From Nitrospira sp. (GTDB lineage Bacteria; Nitrospirota; Nitrospiria; Nitrospirales; Nitrospiraceae): a stretch of 64,000 nt of DNA. Position 1 is the stretch's first letter. Each line of letters begins with the position of its first letter. Below are positions 51,087 through 60,765 of the stretch, in pieces. The translations under genes were made by a program, and so were the position numbers. The stretch covers positions 1,137,346 through 1,201,345 of the forward strand of contig JARFXR010000002.1 in assembly GCA_029194535.1 (NCBI GenBank). The letters run 5' to 3'. The notes under the pieces are model-generated. The model made no database searches. It was not told the origin of the DNA and saw only the letters and a list, made by a program, of their open reading frames with translations.

Positions 51087-52585
51087 CCTTTTCCTTGAAC
51101 ATGTCGTCGGCGGATCTACTTCTGCTGCTGCCCGAGATCATCCTGACCTGCTGGCTCTGTGTGCTGCTCATCGTGGATTTCTCGTTTCCCCGTTTGCCGA
51201 AAGAGCACCTGGCCTATTTGAGCATCGTCGGGCTCGGGGGCACACTGGCCTGCCTGGTCTGTTTCGACCTGTTTGGGGTCACCGGCACCCTCTTCTCGAA
51301 CATGTTCGTGGTCGACCGCATGGCCTTGTTTTTCAAGATTTTCATCGTGGCTGCGACGATCCTGGTGATTCTGGCCTCGATCGAGTTCGTACACCGGTTC
51401 ACATTTTTCCGCGGCGAATACTACTTCCTCGTCGCAATGTCGGCACTGGGCATGATGTTCATGGCCTCGGCCAACGACTTGCTTTCGGTCTTCGTCACGT
51501 TGGAATTCTCGACCTTCGGGTTCTACGTGCTGGTCTCCTACCTGCGCGAGGACGTGGCCTCCAACGAGGCCGGACTGAAGTTCTTCATCCTGGGAGTGTT
51601 TGCCGCCGGCCTGCTGGCTTACGGAATCAGCCTCGTCTACGGTGAAACCGGTAAGCTTGTCTTCTCTGATATGAAGTCCACCCAAGTCACACCGGGACTC
51701 ATCATCGGGTTTCTGCTCATCTTCGGGGCCTTAGGGTTCAAGATCGGGGCGGTGCCGTTTCATTCTTGGATTCCCGACACGTATCACGGATCGCCGACAC
51801 CGGTCACGGCGTTCCTGTCGATCGCTCCCAAAGGGGCGGCCTTCGCCATCTTGCTCCGCATGTTCTTCGTCGCGCTCGCCACATTCAAACCGACCTGGGT
51901 GTTGATCCTTGTGGCAGCCTCCGTCCTTTCCATGACGTACGGCAATATCGTGGCCATCGCTCAACGGAACATCAAGCGGCTTCTGGCCTACTCCGGCATC
52001 GCCCAGGTCGGCAACGTGTTGATCGGCCTGGCGGCCGGGACGAAAATGGGGAACGACGCGATCCTGTTCTACCTCTTGACCTATCTGTTCGCCAATCTCG
52101 GTGCCTTTGCCATCGTCATTGTGGTCAGCCAGGCCATCGGCAGTGAAGAAATCGACGACTACAGCGGCTTGGGCCGGCGCTCGCCGTTTCTGGCCTTTTC
52201 GATGCTGGTTTTCCTGCTGTCTCTAGCCGGTGTGCCGCCGTTGGCCGGGTTCATCGGCAAGCTCTATATTTTCGTCGCAGCCATCAAAGAAGGTCTGTAC
52301 ACCTTGATCACCGTGGGGCTGATCAACATCGTCATTTCCCTGTATTACTATTTGATCGTCGTCAAGAAGATGTACATCGTCGAACCCCACGATCCCTCAC
52401 CGCTGACGGTGTCAGGTCCGATGAAGGCCGTCGTGTACATCGGGCTGGCCGGCACCCTCATCATCGGCGTGTATCCGCAGCCGGCCATCGATTGGGTGGT
52501 CTCGGCGACGATGATGTTCAGCGACCTGGCCGGTCCCGCTGCCTCGCTCCCCGCACCTCTCCCGGTCACCCCCTCGGGCGGCTGA
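51083..52585 (+). CDS. nuoN: Complex I antiporter-like subunit NuoN
   Basis: The 500-residue membrane subunit closes the operon. It has SVFVTLEFSTFGFYVLVSYL and FKIGAVPFHSWIPDTYHGSPTPVTAFLSIAPKGA, typical of NuoN. Its ATG overlaps the stop of the second nuoM (ATGA), so translation is coupled. Confidence 0.95.
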   Translation: MTFSLNMSSADLLLLLPEIILTCWLCVLLIVDFSFPRLPKEHLAYLSIVGLGGTLACLVCFDLFGVTGTLFSNMFVVDRMALFFKIFIVAATILVILASIEFVHRFTFFRGEYYFLVAMSALGMMFMASANDLLSVFVTLEFSTFGFYVLVSYLREDVASNEAGLKFFILGVFAAGLLAYGISLVYGETGKLVFSDMKSTQVTPGLIIGFLLIFGALGFKIGAVPFHSWIPDTYHGSPTPVTAFLSIAPKGAAFAILLRMFFVALATFKPTWVLILVAASVLSMTYGNIVAIAQRNIKRLLAYSGIAQVGNVLIGLAAGTKMGNDAILFYLLTYLFANLGAFAIVIVVSQAIGSEEIDDYSGLGRRSPFLAFSMLVFLLSLAGVPPLAGFIGKLYIFVAAIKEGLYTLITVGLINIVISLYYYLIVVKKMYIVEPHDPSPLTVSGPMKAVVYIGLAGTLIIGVYPQPAIDWVVSATMMFSDLAGPAASLPAPLPVTPSGG

Positions 52586-52713
52586 GCCTCATCCGTGTCG
52601 GCAGCTGTATTTCGTTTCTTGACTGAAATATTGCTTGCAGCACACTCGGCCCCAGAGTAGAGTTCCGTAAGCTGGCGCCCCGTGCCCGTCCCGCTGACCG
52701 GCTTCGCTCAGCC

Positions 52714-54204
52714 ATGGAATCAGCCACACAGGACCGCCCAACCTCCTTACCGATCGTTTCGCCTGATCCGTCAGACGCCCAACCGGCCTCGCCGAAGGTT
52801 CGCATGCCAGCCCGCCGGAGACTGCCGGCTTGGGCAACCCGGTGGTCGATCGAACAACGGGTGTTGGTCGGCTTCGGCCTCGTGTTTGCCGGCATCGTCG
52901 TCATCAGTGCCATTTCCTATCGCAATACCTCCGTTGTCGTCCGCAACAGCCAGCTCGACACCGCAAGTCACGAGCTCATCCAATTGCTGGCTTCCATCGG
53001 CCAAACCCTCGATGCCGCGGAGAACGGCCACCGTCGCTTTCTGGTGACGGGCGACGATTCCTATCTGAAAGCGCACCGCGCCGTCCTGGAACAGGCTCCG
53101 GAATATTTCCGCTATCTCGAATTACTCACCGCCGATACGCCGAAGCATGCGCCTCGCGTGGTACGGCTGGAGGAGCTGATCAATCGGCAAATCCAAACCG
53201 AAGTCGCGGCAATCGCAGAGCGTGAGCACCGCGGCGCGGAGAGCGTCCGGCATCTCGCCCTTTCCGGCGTCGCGAAGCACGAACTCTCCGAGATTCACGC
53301 CGTGATTGCCGAGCTTGAATCCGATGAACAACGCCTGACCCAAGCCCGAGTCGTCCAATCGACGGCGAGCACCCGCAATACCATCGCCCTGCTGGGCCTC
53401 GGCGCCCTGCTGCAATTGGTTCTCCTCGCTTCCGTCTACTACCTGATCCACTACGACGTGACGGCGCGCCGCCGCATTGCCGCCGAGCTCAAGCGCCGCG
53501 GCGAGCTCCTCCAAGCCGCCAACAAGGAACTGGAGGCCTTCAGCTACTCCGTGTCCCACGACCTCCGCGCCCCGCTTCGTCACATAGACGGCTATGCCTC
53601 GCTCCTGGCCAAGACGGCGGCGACGACGCTGACCGACAAGGCGCAGCGCTATCTCCAGACAATTTCAGATTCCGCCAAGCAGATGGGTCAGCTCATCGAC
53701 GATCTTCTCGTGTTCTCCCGCATGGGCCGTCAGGAAATGCTACATGCCACGGTCGATCTCAATCAGCTGGTAAAGAGCGTCATTCATGATTTGCGGCTTG
53801 ACTTGCAAGCCAAACCCATCTCCTGGACAATTGGCCCATTACCCGAGGTATCCGCCGATGCGGCCATGTTGAGACAGGTGTACATGAATCTCATTTCCAA
53901 CGCCGTGAAGTTTACGTCGACGAGGAACGAGCCGAAGATTGAAATCGGCGCCCGGGACGGAGCGCCGGGGGAGGTCGAGTTGTTCGTGCGCGACAACGGG
54001 GTAGGATTCGACATGCAATACGTCAGCAAGCTCTTCGGAGTGTTCCAGCGGCTGCACCGAAACGATGAATTTGAAGGAACCGGCATCGGATTGGCCAATG
54101 TGCGACGGATCATCCATCGGCACGGAGGCCGGACCTGGGCGGACGGCGCCCTTGACCAGGGAGCCACCTTTCATTTCTCCCTCCCGCTCAAGAGGTCTGC
54201 CTGA
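52714..54204 (+). CDS. CHASE3 sensor histidine kinase
   Basis: The 496-residue membrane kinase has a cytoplasmic N-terminal tail, TM1 (about 50-69), a periplasmic helical CHASE3 domain (about 75-215, ENGHRRFLVTGDDSYL), TM2 (about 222-246), a HisKA domain with His282 in FSYSVSHDLRAPLRH, and an HATPase domain (NLISNAVKFT, DNGVGFD, GTGIGLA). The HisKA type resembles phytochrome-like kinases, which often pair with small Rcp1-type receivers such as the one encoded next. The stop overlaps that gene start by one base. Confidence 0.9.
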   Translation: MESATQDRPTSLPIVSPDPSDAQPASPKVRMPARRRLPAWATRWSIEQRVLVGFGLVFAGIVVISAISYRNTSVVVRNSQLDTASHELIQLLASIGQTLDAAENGHRRFLVTGDDSYLKAHRAVLEQAPEYFRYLELLTADTPKHAPRVVRLEELINRQIQTEVAAIAEREHRGAESVRHLALSGVAKHELSEIHAVIAELESDEQRLTQARVVQSTASTRNTIALLGLGALLQLVLLASVYYLIHYDVTARRRIAAELKRRGELLQAANKELEAFSYSVSHDLRAPLRHIDGYASLLAKTAATTLTDKAQRYLQTISDSAKQMGQLIDDLLVFSRMGRQEMLHATVDLNQLVKSVIHDLRLDLQAKPISWTIGPLPEVSADAAMLRQVYMNLISNAVKFTSTRNEPKIEIGARDGAPGEVELFVRDNGVGFDMQYVSKLFGVFQRLHRNDEFEGTGIGLANVRRIIHRHGGRTWADGALDQGATFHFSLPLKRSA

Positions 54205-54659
54205 TGATTACCGTGAAACCCATCCTGCTCGCTGAAGACAATCCACGGGACGCGGAGCTGGCGCTCGCCGCCATGGAAGAGCACCACATCGCCGACAAGG
54301 TCGTCGTCTGCCACGATGGAGCCGAAGTGCTGGACTACCTGTATTGTCGCGGCTCCTATCGCGGGCGCCAACAGGGAAACCCGGCCGTCGTCTTCCTCGA
54401 TCTCAAAATGCCGAAGATCGATGGGCTGCAAGTGTTGAGGACCATCAAGAACGACGCGGATCTCAAACCGATTCCGGTTGTGATGCTGACCTCGTCGAGA
54501 GAGGAACGCGACCTCGCCGAGAGCTACGCCCTGGGAGCCAACGCCTACGTGGTCAAACCGGTTGAGTTTCATCAATTCATCACGGCCGTCAAAGAGCTGG
54601 GAGTCTTCTGGGGGGTCATCAACGAGCCCCCGCCACCCGGCATTGAGTCTCGCTCCTAA
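54204..54659 (+). CDS. Rcp1-like single-domain response regulator
   Basis: The 151-residue receiver has AEDNPRDAEL (acidic pair), phospho-acceptor Asp66 in VFLDLKMPKIDG and Lys118 in YVVKPVEF, with the extended loop (CRGSYRGRQQGNPA) typical of Rcp1-type receivers for phytochrome-like kinases. It is translationally coupled to the kinase upstream and followed after 18 bases by a hybrid kinase. Confidence 0.9.
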   Translation: MITVKPILLAEDNPRDAELALAAMEEHHIADKVVVCHDGAEVLDYLYCRGSYRGRQQGNPAVVFLDLKMPKIDGLQVLRTIKNDADLKPIPVVMLTSSREERDLAESYALGANAYVVKPVEFHQFITAVKELGVFWGVINEPPPPGIESRS

Positions 54660-54677
54660 CCTCTCCGTAAAGGACAA

Positions 54678-56291
54678 GTGAACCAGCCGCTCCGTCTGCT
54701 GCATCTTGAGGATAATCCGGTCGACGCCGAGTTGGTCATCGCGACGTTAACCGAAGCAGGACTGACATGCGCTGCTCAGCGGGTGGATACCCGCACCACC
54801 TTCCTGGCCTCGCTCAAGACGGGAGCCATTGACCTGATCCTGGCGGATTACTCTCTGCCGGGATTTGACGGTATGAGCGCGCTGGCGCTGGCCCGCCAAT
54901 ATGCTCCGGAAGTTCCTTTTCTGTTTGTCTCCGCCTTGATCGGTGAAGAACTCGCGATTGAAGCGATGCATCAGGGAGCGACCGACTATGTGCTGAAGCA
55001 GCGCCTGAGGAGGCTGGCACCCTCCGTCCAACGGGCGCTAAGAGAGCGCGACGAACGCCGAGAGCGGCAACGGGCCGAACAGGCCCTCAGACAGAGCGAG
55101 AAGCAATTCCGGCAAGCGCAAAAGATGGAAGCCGTCGGACGCCTCGCGGGGGGCATCGCCCATGACTTCAACAATCTGCTGACCGTCATCATGGGATACA
55201 GTCATGTCCTGTCGGCTGATCTGGGATCGGACCATCCGCTGCACGGGAAGATCGATGAAACCCTCAGAGCCTGCGAACGGGCCGCCATGCTGATCCGCCA
55301 GCTTCTGACATTCAGCCGCAAGCAGCCCCTTGAACCGAAGCTTCTCGTCCTGAACGGCGTCATCACGAACCTCGAAGGCATGCTGCGACGGGTGATCGGC
55401 GCCGACATTCGGCTAGCCATCGCACTCGATCCTTGCAACAGCCAGGTCCGGGCCGATCAAGCCCAGTTGGAACAAGTGATGATGAACCTGGTCGTCAATG
55501 CAAGGGACGCAATGACCAACGGTGGGATTCTGACGATCGAGTCCGCTCTCGTGGACATCACGACAAGTCCCCCGTATCACGTACGGCCGCTGACTCCCGG
55601 GCCGTACGTCAGACTGTCGGTCAGCGACACAGGATGCGGCATGAATCGTCAGACACGGTCACATCTCTTCGAGCCGTTTTATACGACGAAAGAGGAGGGC
55701 AAGGGCAGCGGTCTGGGCCTGTCGACCGTCTTCGGGATCGTCACGCAATGCGGCGGTGCGATCGATGTCAGCAGCCGCCTGGGCCACGGCGCGAGATTCG
55801 ACATCTATTTTCCCAACGTCCAGGGGGAAATCCTCTCACCGGCGCAGGAGGAACATGCTCCGCCCCGCCGTGGCACCGAAACACTCCTCCTGGTCGAGGA
55901 CGATGCGAGCGTGCGGATACTGGTTCGCGACGAACTCAGAAAGCTGGGCTATCATGTGATCGAGTCGAAAAACGGCATCGAGGCCTGTTTACTCGCCAGC
56001 CAGCACGTCGGATCCTTGCACCTGCTGCTGACCGACATGATCATGCCCGGCATGGGTGGCCGGGAACTGGCAAACCACCTATTGGTCATCAAACCGGATC
56101 TACGTATCTTGTTCATGTCTGGCTACACGGACGACGTTGGGATTTTGTCCGGCCAAGAGGATGGAACCACGGCATTTCTACAGAAGCCGTTCACCCCAGA
56201 GGTCTTGGCTCAGACGGTACGCCAACTTCTCGATACGACCGTCCCCCGGCCAAAGGCCATGCCCGGGCGTGCGTCAGGACGGAGGCGGTAA
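54678..56291 (+). CDS. Receiver-kinase-receiver hybrid sensor protein
   Basis: The 537-residue cytoplasmic protein has an N-terminal receiver (Asp57 in [13 protein letters not shown]), a coiled coil, a HisKA domain with His162 in [21 protein letters not shown], an HATPase domain and a C-terminal receiver (Asp453 in [13 protein letters not shown]). It could accept phosphate at the first receiver and pass it through its own kinase to the second. The GTG start has AAAGGA upstream. No output domain is present, so the final target lies elsewhere. Confidence 0.9.
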   Translation: MNQPLRLLHLEDNPVDAELVIATLTEAGLTCAAQRVDTRTTFLASLKTGAIDLILADYSLPGFDGMSALALARQYAPEVPFLFVSALIGEELAIEAMHQGATDYVLKQRLRRLAPSVQRALRERDERRERQRAEQALRQSEKQFRQAQKMEAVGRLAGGIAHDFNNLLTVIMGYSHVLSADLGSDHPLHGKIDETLRACERAAMLIRQLLTFSRKQPLEPKLLVLNGVITNLEGMLRRVIGADIRLAIALDPCNSQVRADQAQLEQVMMNLVVNARDAMTNGGILTIESALVDITTSPPYHVRPLTPGPYVRLSVSDTGCGMNRQTRSHLFEPFYTTKEEGKGSGLGLSTVFGIVTQCGGAIDVSSRLGHGARFDIYFPNVQGEILSPAQEEHAPPRRGTETLLLVEDDASVRILVRDELRKLGYHVIESKNGIEACLLASQHVGSLHLLLTDMIMPGMGGRELANHLLVIKPDLRILFMSGYTDDVGILSGQEDGTTAFLQKPFTPEVLAQTVRQLLDTTVPRPKAMPGRASGRRR

Positions 56292-56307
56292 CGTTGGCAA
56301 TAGTGTC

Positions 56308-57249
56308 ATGCCCGCTCATCCGGCAATGATATTCCAGCATGCTTCATCCCGTTCCACTGGGTTCACCCGGGTTTGCTGTTGTCTCTATTTGCTCTTGCTC
56401 GCATCCCTAACACCGCTGACCGGTACCGTGACCACGACATGGGCCCAGCCTCCTACCTGGGACCATCTCACCGACGGATTGCGCGTCACGCTGTGGGCGA
56501 CGCCCTGTCCGGATGTCCCGCCGTTACTCATGATCGAGATCGACCCCGATCGCTATCGGTTCGCGGTGCATTACTATCGAAACGAGCGACTGGCCCAACC
56601 GCCCGACATTCATGAATGGCAGGCGAGGATGGGGCACGATCTTGTATTCAACGCCGGCCTTTTTCGTGAAAACTTCGCCTATCTTGGGCTGTTGTTCGGC
56701 AACGGACTCTCGCTCGGCGGCAAGCAACACGGGACGTGGCTTGGGCTCTTCGTCGCGGAGCCGACCGAGGCCGGGGCTCCTCCCGTCAGGATTCTGGACC
56801 TTTCTGTCGAATCCTTTGACGTCCGGCACGTTCCATATCGAGAAGCGGCGCAATCACTCATGCTGTTAGATGAGAATGGCACGATTCGCGTGCGACGATC
56901 CGGAAAACAAGCACATCAAACGATCCTGGCGGAAGAGACCGGCGGGCAGGTGCTGGTGGTCAAGACGACTCAACCTTCGACGTTGTTCGACATCGGTCAA
57001 TGTCTACACGAGGCGTTTCCAGCGATCCGGAGGGCCATGGCGATGGATGGAGGATCGTCTTCCGACGTCGCGCTGGCTCCCGTGCTGCGCCGCAACGCGA
57101 CTCACGCCAATCTTGGGGCCGCCTGGATGTCGTTCCTGGGCGACACGAGCGCGGGACATATCGGATTGCCCGCCGTCATCGGCATCAGCCCGAGACGCCC
57201 CTCCACGCTCTCCCAGGGGATCCCGCCGCGTAAGTCATCGCCCCGCTGA
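56308..57249 (+). CDS. Exported phosphodiester glycosidase (NAGPA) family protein
   Basis: The 313-residue protein has a signal-type hydrophobic segment (CCCLYLLLLASLTPLTGTV) and a NAGPA/DUF2233-like domain, with NAGLF near residue 112, SLMLLDENGTIRV and the hallmark AMDGGSSSDVAL. Related bacterial proteins are thought to cleave sugar-phosphodiester bonds in the envelope. The start is uncertain; ATG 56308 and ATG 56326 are both possible. The 3' end overlaps the convergent rhodanese gene by 15 bases. Confidence 0.75.
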   Translation: MPAHPAMIFQHASSRSTGFTRVCCCLYLLLLASLTPLTGTVTTTWAQPPTWDHLTDGLRVTLWATPCPDVPPLLMIEIDPDRYRFAVHYYRNERLAQPPDIHEWQARMGHDLVFNAGLFRENFAYLGLLFGNGLSLGGKQHGTWLGLFVAEPTEAGAPPVRILDLSVESFDVRHVPYREAAQSLMLLDENGTIRVRRSGKQAHQTILAEETGGQVLVVKTTQPSTLFDIGQCLHEAFPAIRRAMAMDGGSSSDVALAPVLRRNATHANLGAAWMSFLGDTSAGHIGLPAVIGISPRRPSTLSQGIPPRKSSPR

Positions 57250-57660
57250 TGCAACGGGATAGCCCGCTTCCATCCACGCATTCATGCTGCCGCTGACATT
57301 GTACACCCGCGTGTACCCCACATCGGCCAGCGTCTCCGCCGCAATGTTGCTGCGATGGCCCGATTGACAATAGACCACGATGTGATCACCGTAGTCCGCG
57401 CCGAGTTCCCGGTGACGTGCCTTGATTTCGCGAAAATCGATGTTGAAGTCTGTGCCCGGAATGTAGCCCCCGGCATGTTCTTCAGCTGAGCGGACATCAA
57501 CCAGAATGAATCCTTTCTGGGAGGTCGACGAAGCTTTGTTCAATCCGGCTTTCAACTGCTGCACGGTCAGCAGATACGAATGATGCGCCGAGACGATACC
57601 GATTGTCAGCGTGGACAACAACAGAGCGCTTCCACAGAGCGCCAATAGTCGTGTGATCAT
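57235..57660 (-). CDS. Exported rhodanese-domain protein
   Basis: The 141-residue protein has a Sec signal peptide (MITRLLALCGSALLLSTLTIGIVSA) and one rhodanese domain: FILVDVRSAEEHAGGYIPGT and active-site loop CQSGHRS with Cys98. It should act as a periplasmic sulfurtransferase or sulfur carrier. AGGAGG is six bases from the ATG; longer in-frame starts are not supported. It is divergent to the lipoprotein at 57737. Confidence 0.88.
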   Translation of the reverse strand: MITRLLALCGSALLLSTLTIGIVSAHHSYLLTVQQLKAGLNKASSTSQKGFILVDVRSAEEHAGGYIPGTDFNIDFREIKARHRELGADYGDHIVVYCQSGHRSNIAAETLADVGYTRVYNVSGSMNAWMEAGYPVASAGR

Positions 57661-57736
57661 GGTCGACCTCCTGCTCAACGGCAAGCGTGGTGAATCGTTC
57701 GACAGAGCCGATGACAACAACTATGATAGGAGCCTC

Positions 57737-58048
57737 ATGAAGATCGGGTCAAGCCTCAGGGTCTCGTTGCTGCTGATCTGCCTGGCCGGTTGTGCCGAAG
57801 GCGCCAAGCTCGTACAGGATAATGGAGACAGCGGTGTCGTGGTGTACCCATTTAAGGCCGACCAGGGGGCCATGCTCTCTTCGTTTCGGACAGAGGCGCT
57901 GGGGTTGATCAAAGAAAAGTGCGGCGGTCTTTATACCATCGTCCGCGAGGGCGAAGCCAAAGGTCGGGCTCGAATAGTCGGCGCGGTCCAGGGGTCTCAA
58001 GAAATGGTGCGTGAGCGGCGATGGGGTATTGAGTTTCGATGCAAGTAA
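57737..58048 (+). CDS. Small lipoprotein
   Basis: The 103-residue protein starts MKIGSSLRVSLLLICLAGCAEG with lipobox LAGC. The mature part (VVVYPFKADQGAMLSSFRTEAL, EKCGGLYTIVREGEAKGR) is not a family I recognise, although similar small lipoproteins occur in methylotrophs and nitrite oxidisers. AGGAG is well spaced from the ATG at 57737. Confidence 0.7.
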   Translation: MKIGSSLRVSLLLICLAGCAEGAKLVQDNGDSGVVVYPFKADQGAMLSSFRTEALGLIKEKCGGLYTIVREGEAKGRARIVGAVQGSQEMVRERRWGIEFRCK

Positions 58049-58074
58049 CGCGAGCGATCGGTGTCACCGGCCGC

Positions 58075-58677
58075 TCAGGCCGTCGTCGCTTGCTGACGGG
58101 TGAGATCATCGATCGTCAGAAGCGCGATGAGCGATACGCCTTCTTGCTCCACGCGCGCACGGCCGTTCTGCTCCTTGCGATCCACAATCACGAGCGCCTG
58201 TCGTACGATCAACCCGGTCTGTCTGGCTGCCGCCACCGCCTTCAACAGAGAGCCTCCGCTGGTCAACACATCATCCACAACGAGAGCCCGGTCTCCCGGT
58301 CGCACGGCCCCTTCGATCAATTTCCCCAAACCATGGTCCTTGGCTTCCTTGCGCACGACAAACGTACGCCAGTCGCGCGGCGGACTGCCCCGATATCCGC
58401 AATCCGAGATCGTCGTCGCGATCGAGATCGCGCCGAGCTCGAGTCCGCCGAGGCAGTCAATCTCGTCTCCGACCAAGGCTTCATTCGCCAGAATCCCGAC
58501 GAGACGACGTGCCGATGGATAGGCCATGAGCGAGCGACAATCGACGTAGTACGGACTCCTCTCTCCGGAAGCCAGCACGAATCCGTTCTCTGAATCCCAC
58601 TTGAACGACCGAGTCTCGTGAAAGGCTCGAGCCAAGGCACGCTTCATCTCCGTCTTCGTCGTATCTCCGATGGTCAT
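58075..58677 (-). CDS. pyrE: Orotate phosphoribosyltransferase
   Basis: The 200-residue enzyme joins orotate to PRPP in pyrimidine synthesis. It has the PRPP-binding motif ALVVDDVLTSGGSLLKAV and the flexible loop VVRKEAKDHGLGK. GAGGAG lies five bases from the ATG, and a 17-base palindrome lies just upstream. Confidence 0.94.
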   Translation of the reverse strand: MTIGDTTKTEMKRALARAFHETRSFKWDSENGFVLASGERSPYYVDCRSLMAYPSARRLVGILANEALVGDEIDCLGGLELGAISIATTISDCGYRGSPPRDWRTFVVRKEAKDHGLGKLIEGAVRPGDRALVVDDVLTSGGSLLKAVAAARQTGLIVRQALVIVDRKEQNGRARVEQEGVSLIALLTIDDLTRQQATTA

Positions 58678-58691
58678 GACTGCTCCTCAAT

Positions 58692-58708
58692 CGTTCTCAA
58701 CGAGAACG
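58692..58708. promoter_or_regulatory. Palindrome upstream of pyrE
   Basis: CGTTCTC-AAC-GAGAACG has perfect seven-base arms and lies 15-31 bases upstream of the pyrE start codon, a plausible operator or leader hairpin. Confidence 0.45.
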
Positions 58709-58811
58709 AGCCAGCATACGTACACAAACTGACAATAAATTGACCGTTTGACCCATTCACGCTAGGGTCAGACGATCCAATTGCACGTATTTCCGTTTCG
58801 TCTCGCGCACG

Positions 58812-59015
58812 TTAACAGGAACCTCGCATGCCAGCTGGACAGGTCGTAGTGGGCCGCTGGGGAGGCTCCGTGCGTTCGACCGCAGGCGGCGGCTCGGCCT
58901 CACCCGATTCGGTCTTGTTCCGAATCTCAGAAGAGGCGTCAGGGTAAACGGCGCAGCCCGTGGCCACCATGAAGAGCGGAATGAGCAGCGACCGGATCAA
59001 CAAGCGACACCTCAC
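58812..59015 (-). CDS. Small Cys-containing lipoprotein
   Basis: The protein of about 67 residues has a hydrophobic start (RCRLLIRSLLIPLFMVATGC) with a lipobox-like ATGC, followed by a Glu/Pro-rich linker and a terminal TTCPAGMRGSC. The start codon is unclear: GTG 59015 and TTG 59003 are both possible, the latter with GAGG nearby. It is divergent to the TpsB gene, leaving a very short intergenic space. Confidence 0.45.
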   Translation of the reverse strand: MRCRLLIRSLLIPLFMVATGCAVYPDASSEIRNKTESGEAEPPPAVERTEPPQRPTTTCPAGMRGSC

Positions 59016-59057
59016 AGCGACAGCGACCGGCTCATCTTTGCATAGCTCGGCGGCAAA

Positions 59058-60683
59058 GTGAAGCGACACCAGATGGGCCAGGGGACAAGTCACAACGTGC
59101 AGGGGTTTTGGTGGCTGGCCGTCCATCTCTTCGTCACAGTCTCCTTAATCCTCCCATCGGCTGGCTTCGGCGAATCCGTCGATCGCGACCATCTGCTGAT
59201 AAAGGGGTTTGCGTTCACGGGGAACACCGTCGTCTCGCAGATGGAGCTGGAGAGACTGACTCAGTCCTATATCGGCCAGTCGCTCGCATTACCGGACCTT
59301 GAACGTGTGGCTGGAACCGTCCAGGACCTCTACAAGAATAAGGGCTACACTCTTGCCACCGCCTATATTCCTCAGCAGGACATCCGATTCGGCGTGGTGA
59401 ACATCGCCATACTCGAGGGTCGGGTCGGAGACATCGTTGTCACAGGGAATCGGCACTATTCAACGGAATTCATCCGCGGCAGCTTCGCTCAAGCCATGGA
59501 AGACAACGTCATCCGCAATGTGGCGTTGGAGCGGGCTCTGCTGTTGCTGAATAATTATCCGGATCTGAAGGTCTCGGCCGTTTTGCAGCCGGGTGCCTCG
59601 ACCGGCTCGACCGACATCCAGGTCAAGGCCGAGGACAAGCGTCCGCTGCATGCCACGTTGGACTTCAACAACTACGGCTTCAACACGATTTCTCGTTACC
59701 GCGTCGGTGCCGGAATCGAAGCCGGGAACGTTCTGTTCGACGGCGCCACGCTCAACCTGAACGGCATCATCGGAAATCATCCTGATCAGTTGCTCTTCGG
59801 TTTCGGCGCCTATGCTGTCCCGATCGGCGTACACGGAACCAAGCTTGTCCTGTCCGGATCGGGAGGCCTCTTCAACGTGGGAGCGGAGCTGGCGGCCCTC
59901 GGCATCGAAGGCCGTATTCAGACGTTTGATATCTCGGCGAACCACCCTTTCATCAAGACGCGGTTTCAGTCCCTGCTCGCCGATTTCGGCTTCGCTGGAA
60001 AGAACAATCAGCTCTTCACGCTCAGCCAGCAAACCGGAGACGACCGGATTCGGGAGTTGAAGTTGGGAGTCAACTACGATCGCCTCGACCTGTCCGGTCG
60101 TACCTACTTCTCGCTCTACGGTTTCCAGGGACTCGGCGAAGCGTTGGGAGGCATGCCGAACAACGACCCTCAATCGACAAGAGCCGGCGCAGACGACCGC
60201 TTCACGAAGGGAACCTTGACGGCCGGGAGAATCCAGAGCCTGGGTCATGATGTACTGTTGCTGCTGAGGGCAAGCGGCCAGCTGACGACTCGTCCTCTCG
60301 TCGTCATCGAGCAGATGCTCCTGGGGGGACCCGATTCAGTGCGAGGCTATCAACTCGGCGAACGGTTCGTGGACGAAGGCTACACCCTCTCCGCCGAGAC
60401 ACGGATCCCGATTTTCCCCTCTCTGATGCCCACCCCGCTGAAGCACTTGCAGGGGGACGTCTTCATTGATTACGGCGCAGGTCGGCTGAAGAATCCTCAA
60501 CCGGGCGAGGTCGCGTCAACGAATCTGACCGGTACGGGGTTCGGGCTACAGACTGAGCTACCGTACTATTCGACCAAGCTGCGGTTTGACGTAGGTTTTC
60601 CCTTGGGACCCACGCCAAGCGGAGGCACGATTTCGGGAGATCGCTCTCCAATCATATATATACAGGCCATTGCGAGATTCTAA
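59058..60683 (+). CDS. TpsB-type two-partner secretion transporter (FhaC/ShlB family)
   Basis: The 541-residue outer-membrane protein has a signal peptide (about 1-40), a POTRA_2 domain (IKGFAFTGNTVVSQMEL, LYKNKGYTLATAYIP), a second POTRA-like region (IVVTGNRHYSTEFIRG), and a 16-strand-type barrel with the conserved VRGY motif (GPDSVRGYQLGE) of loop 6. It exports its TpsA partner across the outer membrane; that partner is the next gene, 82 bases away. The start may be the GTG at 59058 or an ATG 15 bases later. Confidence 0.9.
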   Translation: MKRHQMGQGTSHNVQGFWWLAVHLFVTVSLILPSAGFGESVDRDHLLIKGFAFTGNTVVSQMELERLTQSYIGQSLALPDLERVAGTVQDLYKNKGYTLATAYIPQQDIRFGVVNIAILEGRVGDIVVTGNRHYSTEFIRGSFAQAMEDNVIRNVALERALLLLNNYPDLKVSAVLQPGASTGSTDIQVKAEDKRPLHATLDFNNYGFNTISRYRVGAGIEAGNVLFDGATLNLNGIIGNHPDQLLFGFGAYAVPIGVHGTKLVLSGSGGLFNVGAELAALGIEGRIQTFDISANHPFIKTRFQSLLADFGFAGKNNQLFTLSQQTGDDRIRELKLGVNYDRLDLSGRTYFSLYGFQGLGEALGGMPNNDPQSTRAGADDRFTKGTLTAGRIQSLGHDVLLLLRASGQLTTRPLVVIEQMLLGGPDSVRGYQLGERFVDEGYTLSAETRIPIFPSLMPTPLKHLQGDVFIDYGAGRLKNPQPGEVASTNLTGTGFGLQTELPYYSTKLRFDVGFPLGPTPSGGTISGDRSPIIYIQAIARF

Positions 60684-60765
60684 GCAGCATGACGGCACAC
60701 CCTTCGCCTCATGACGAGTCGCCGTCCCTCGGCTACACTCTAACTAAGAGGAGTCATTCGGAGCG

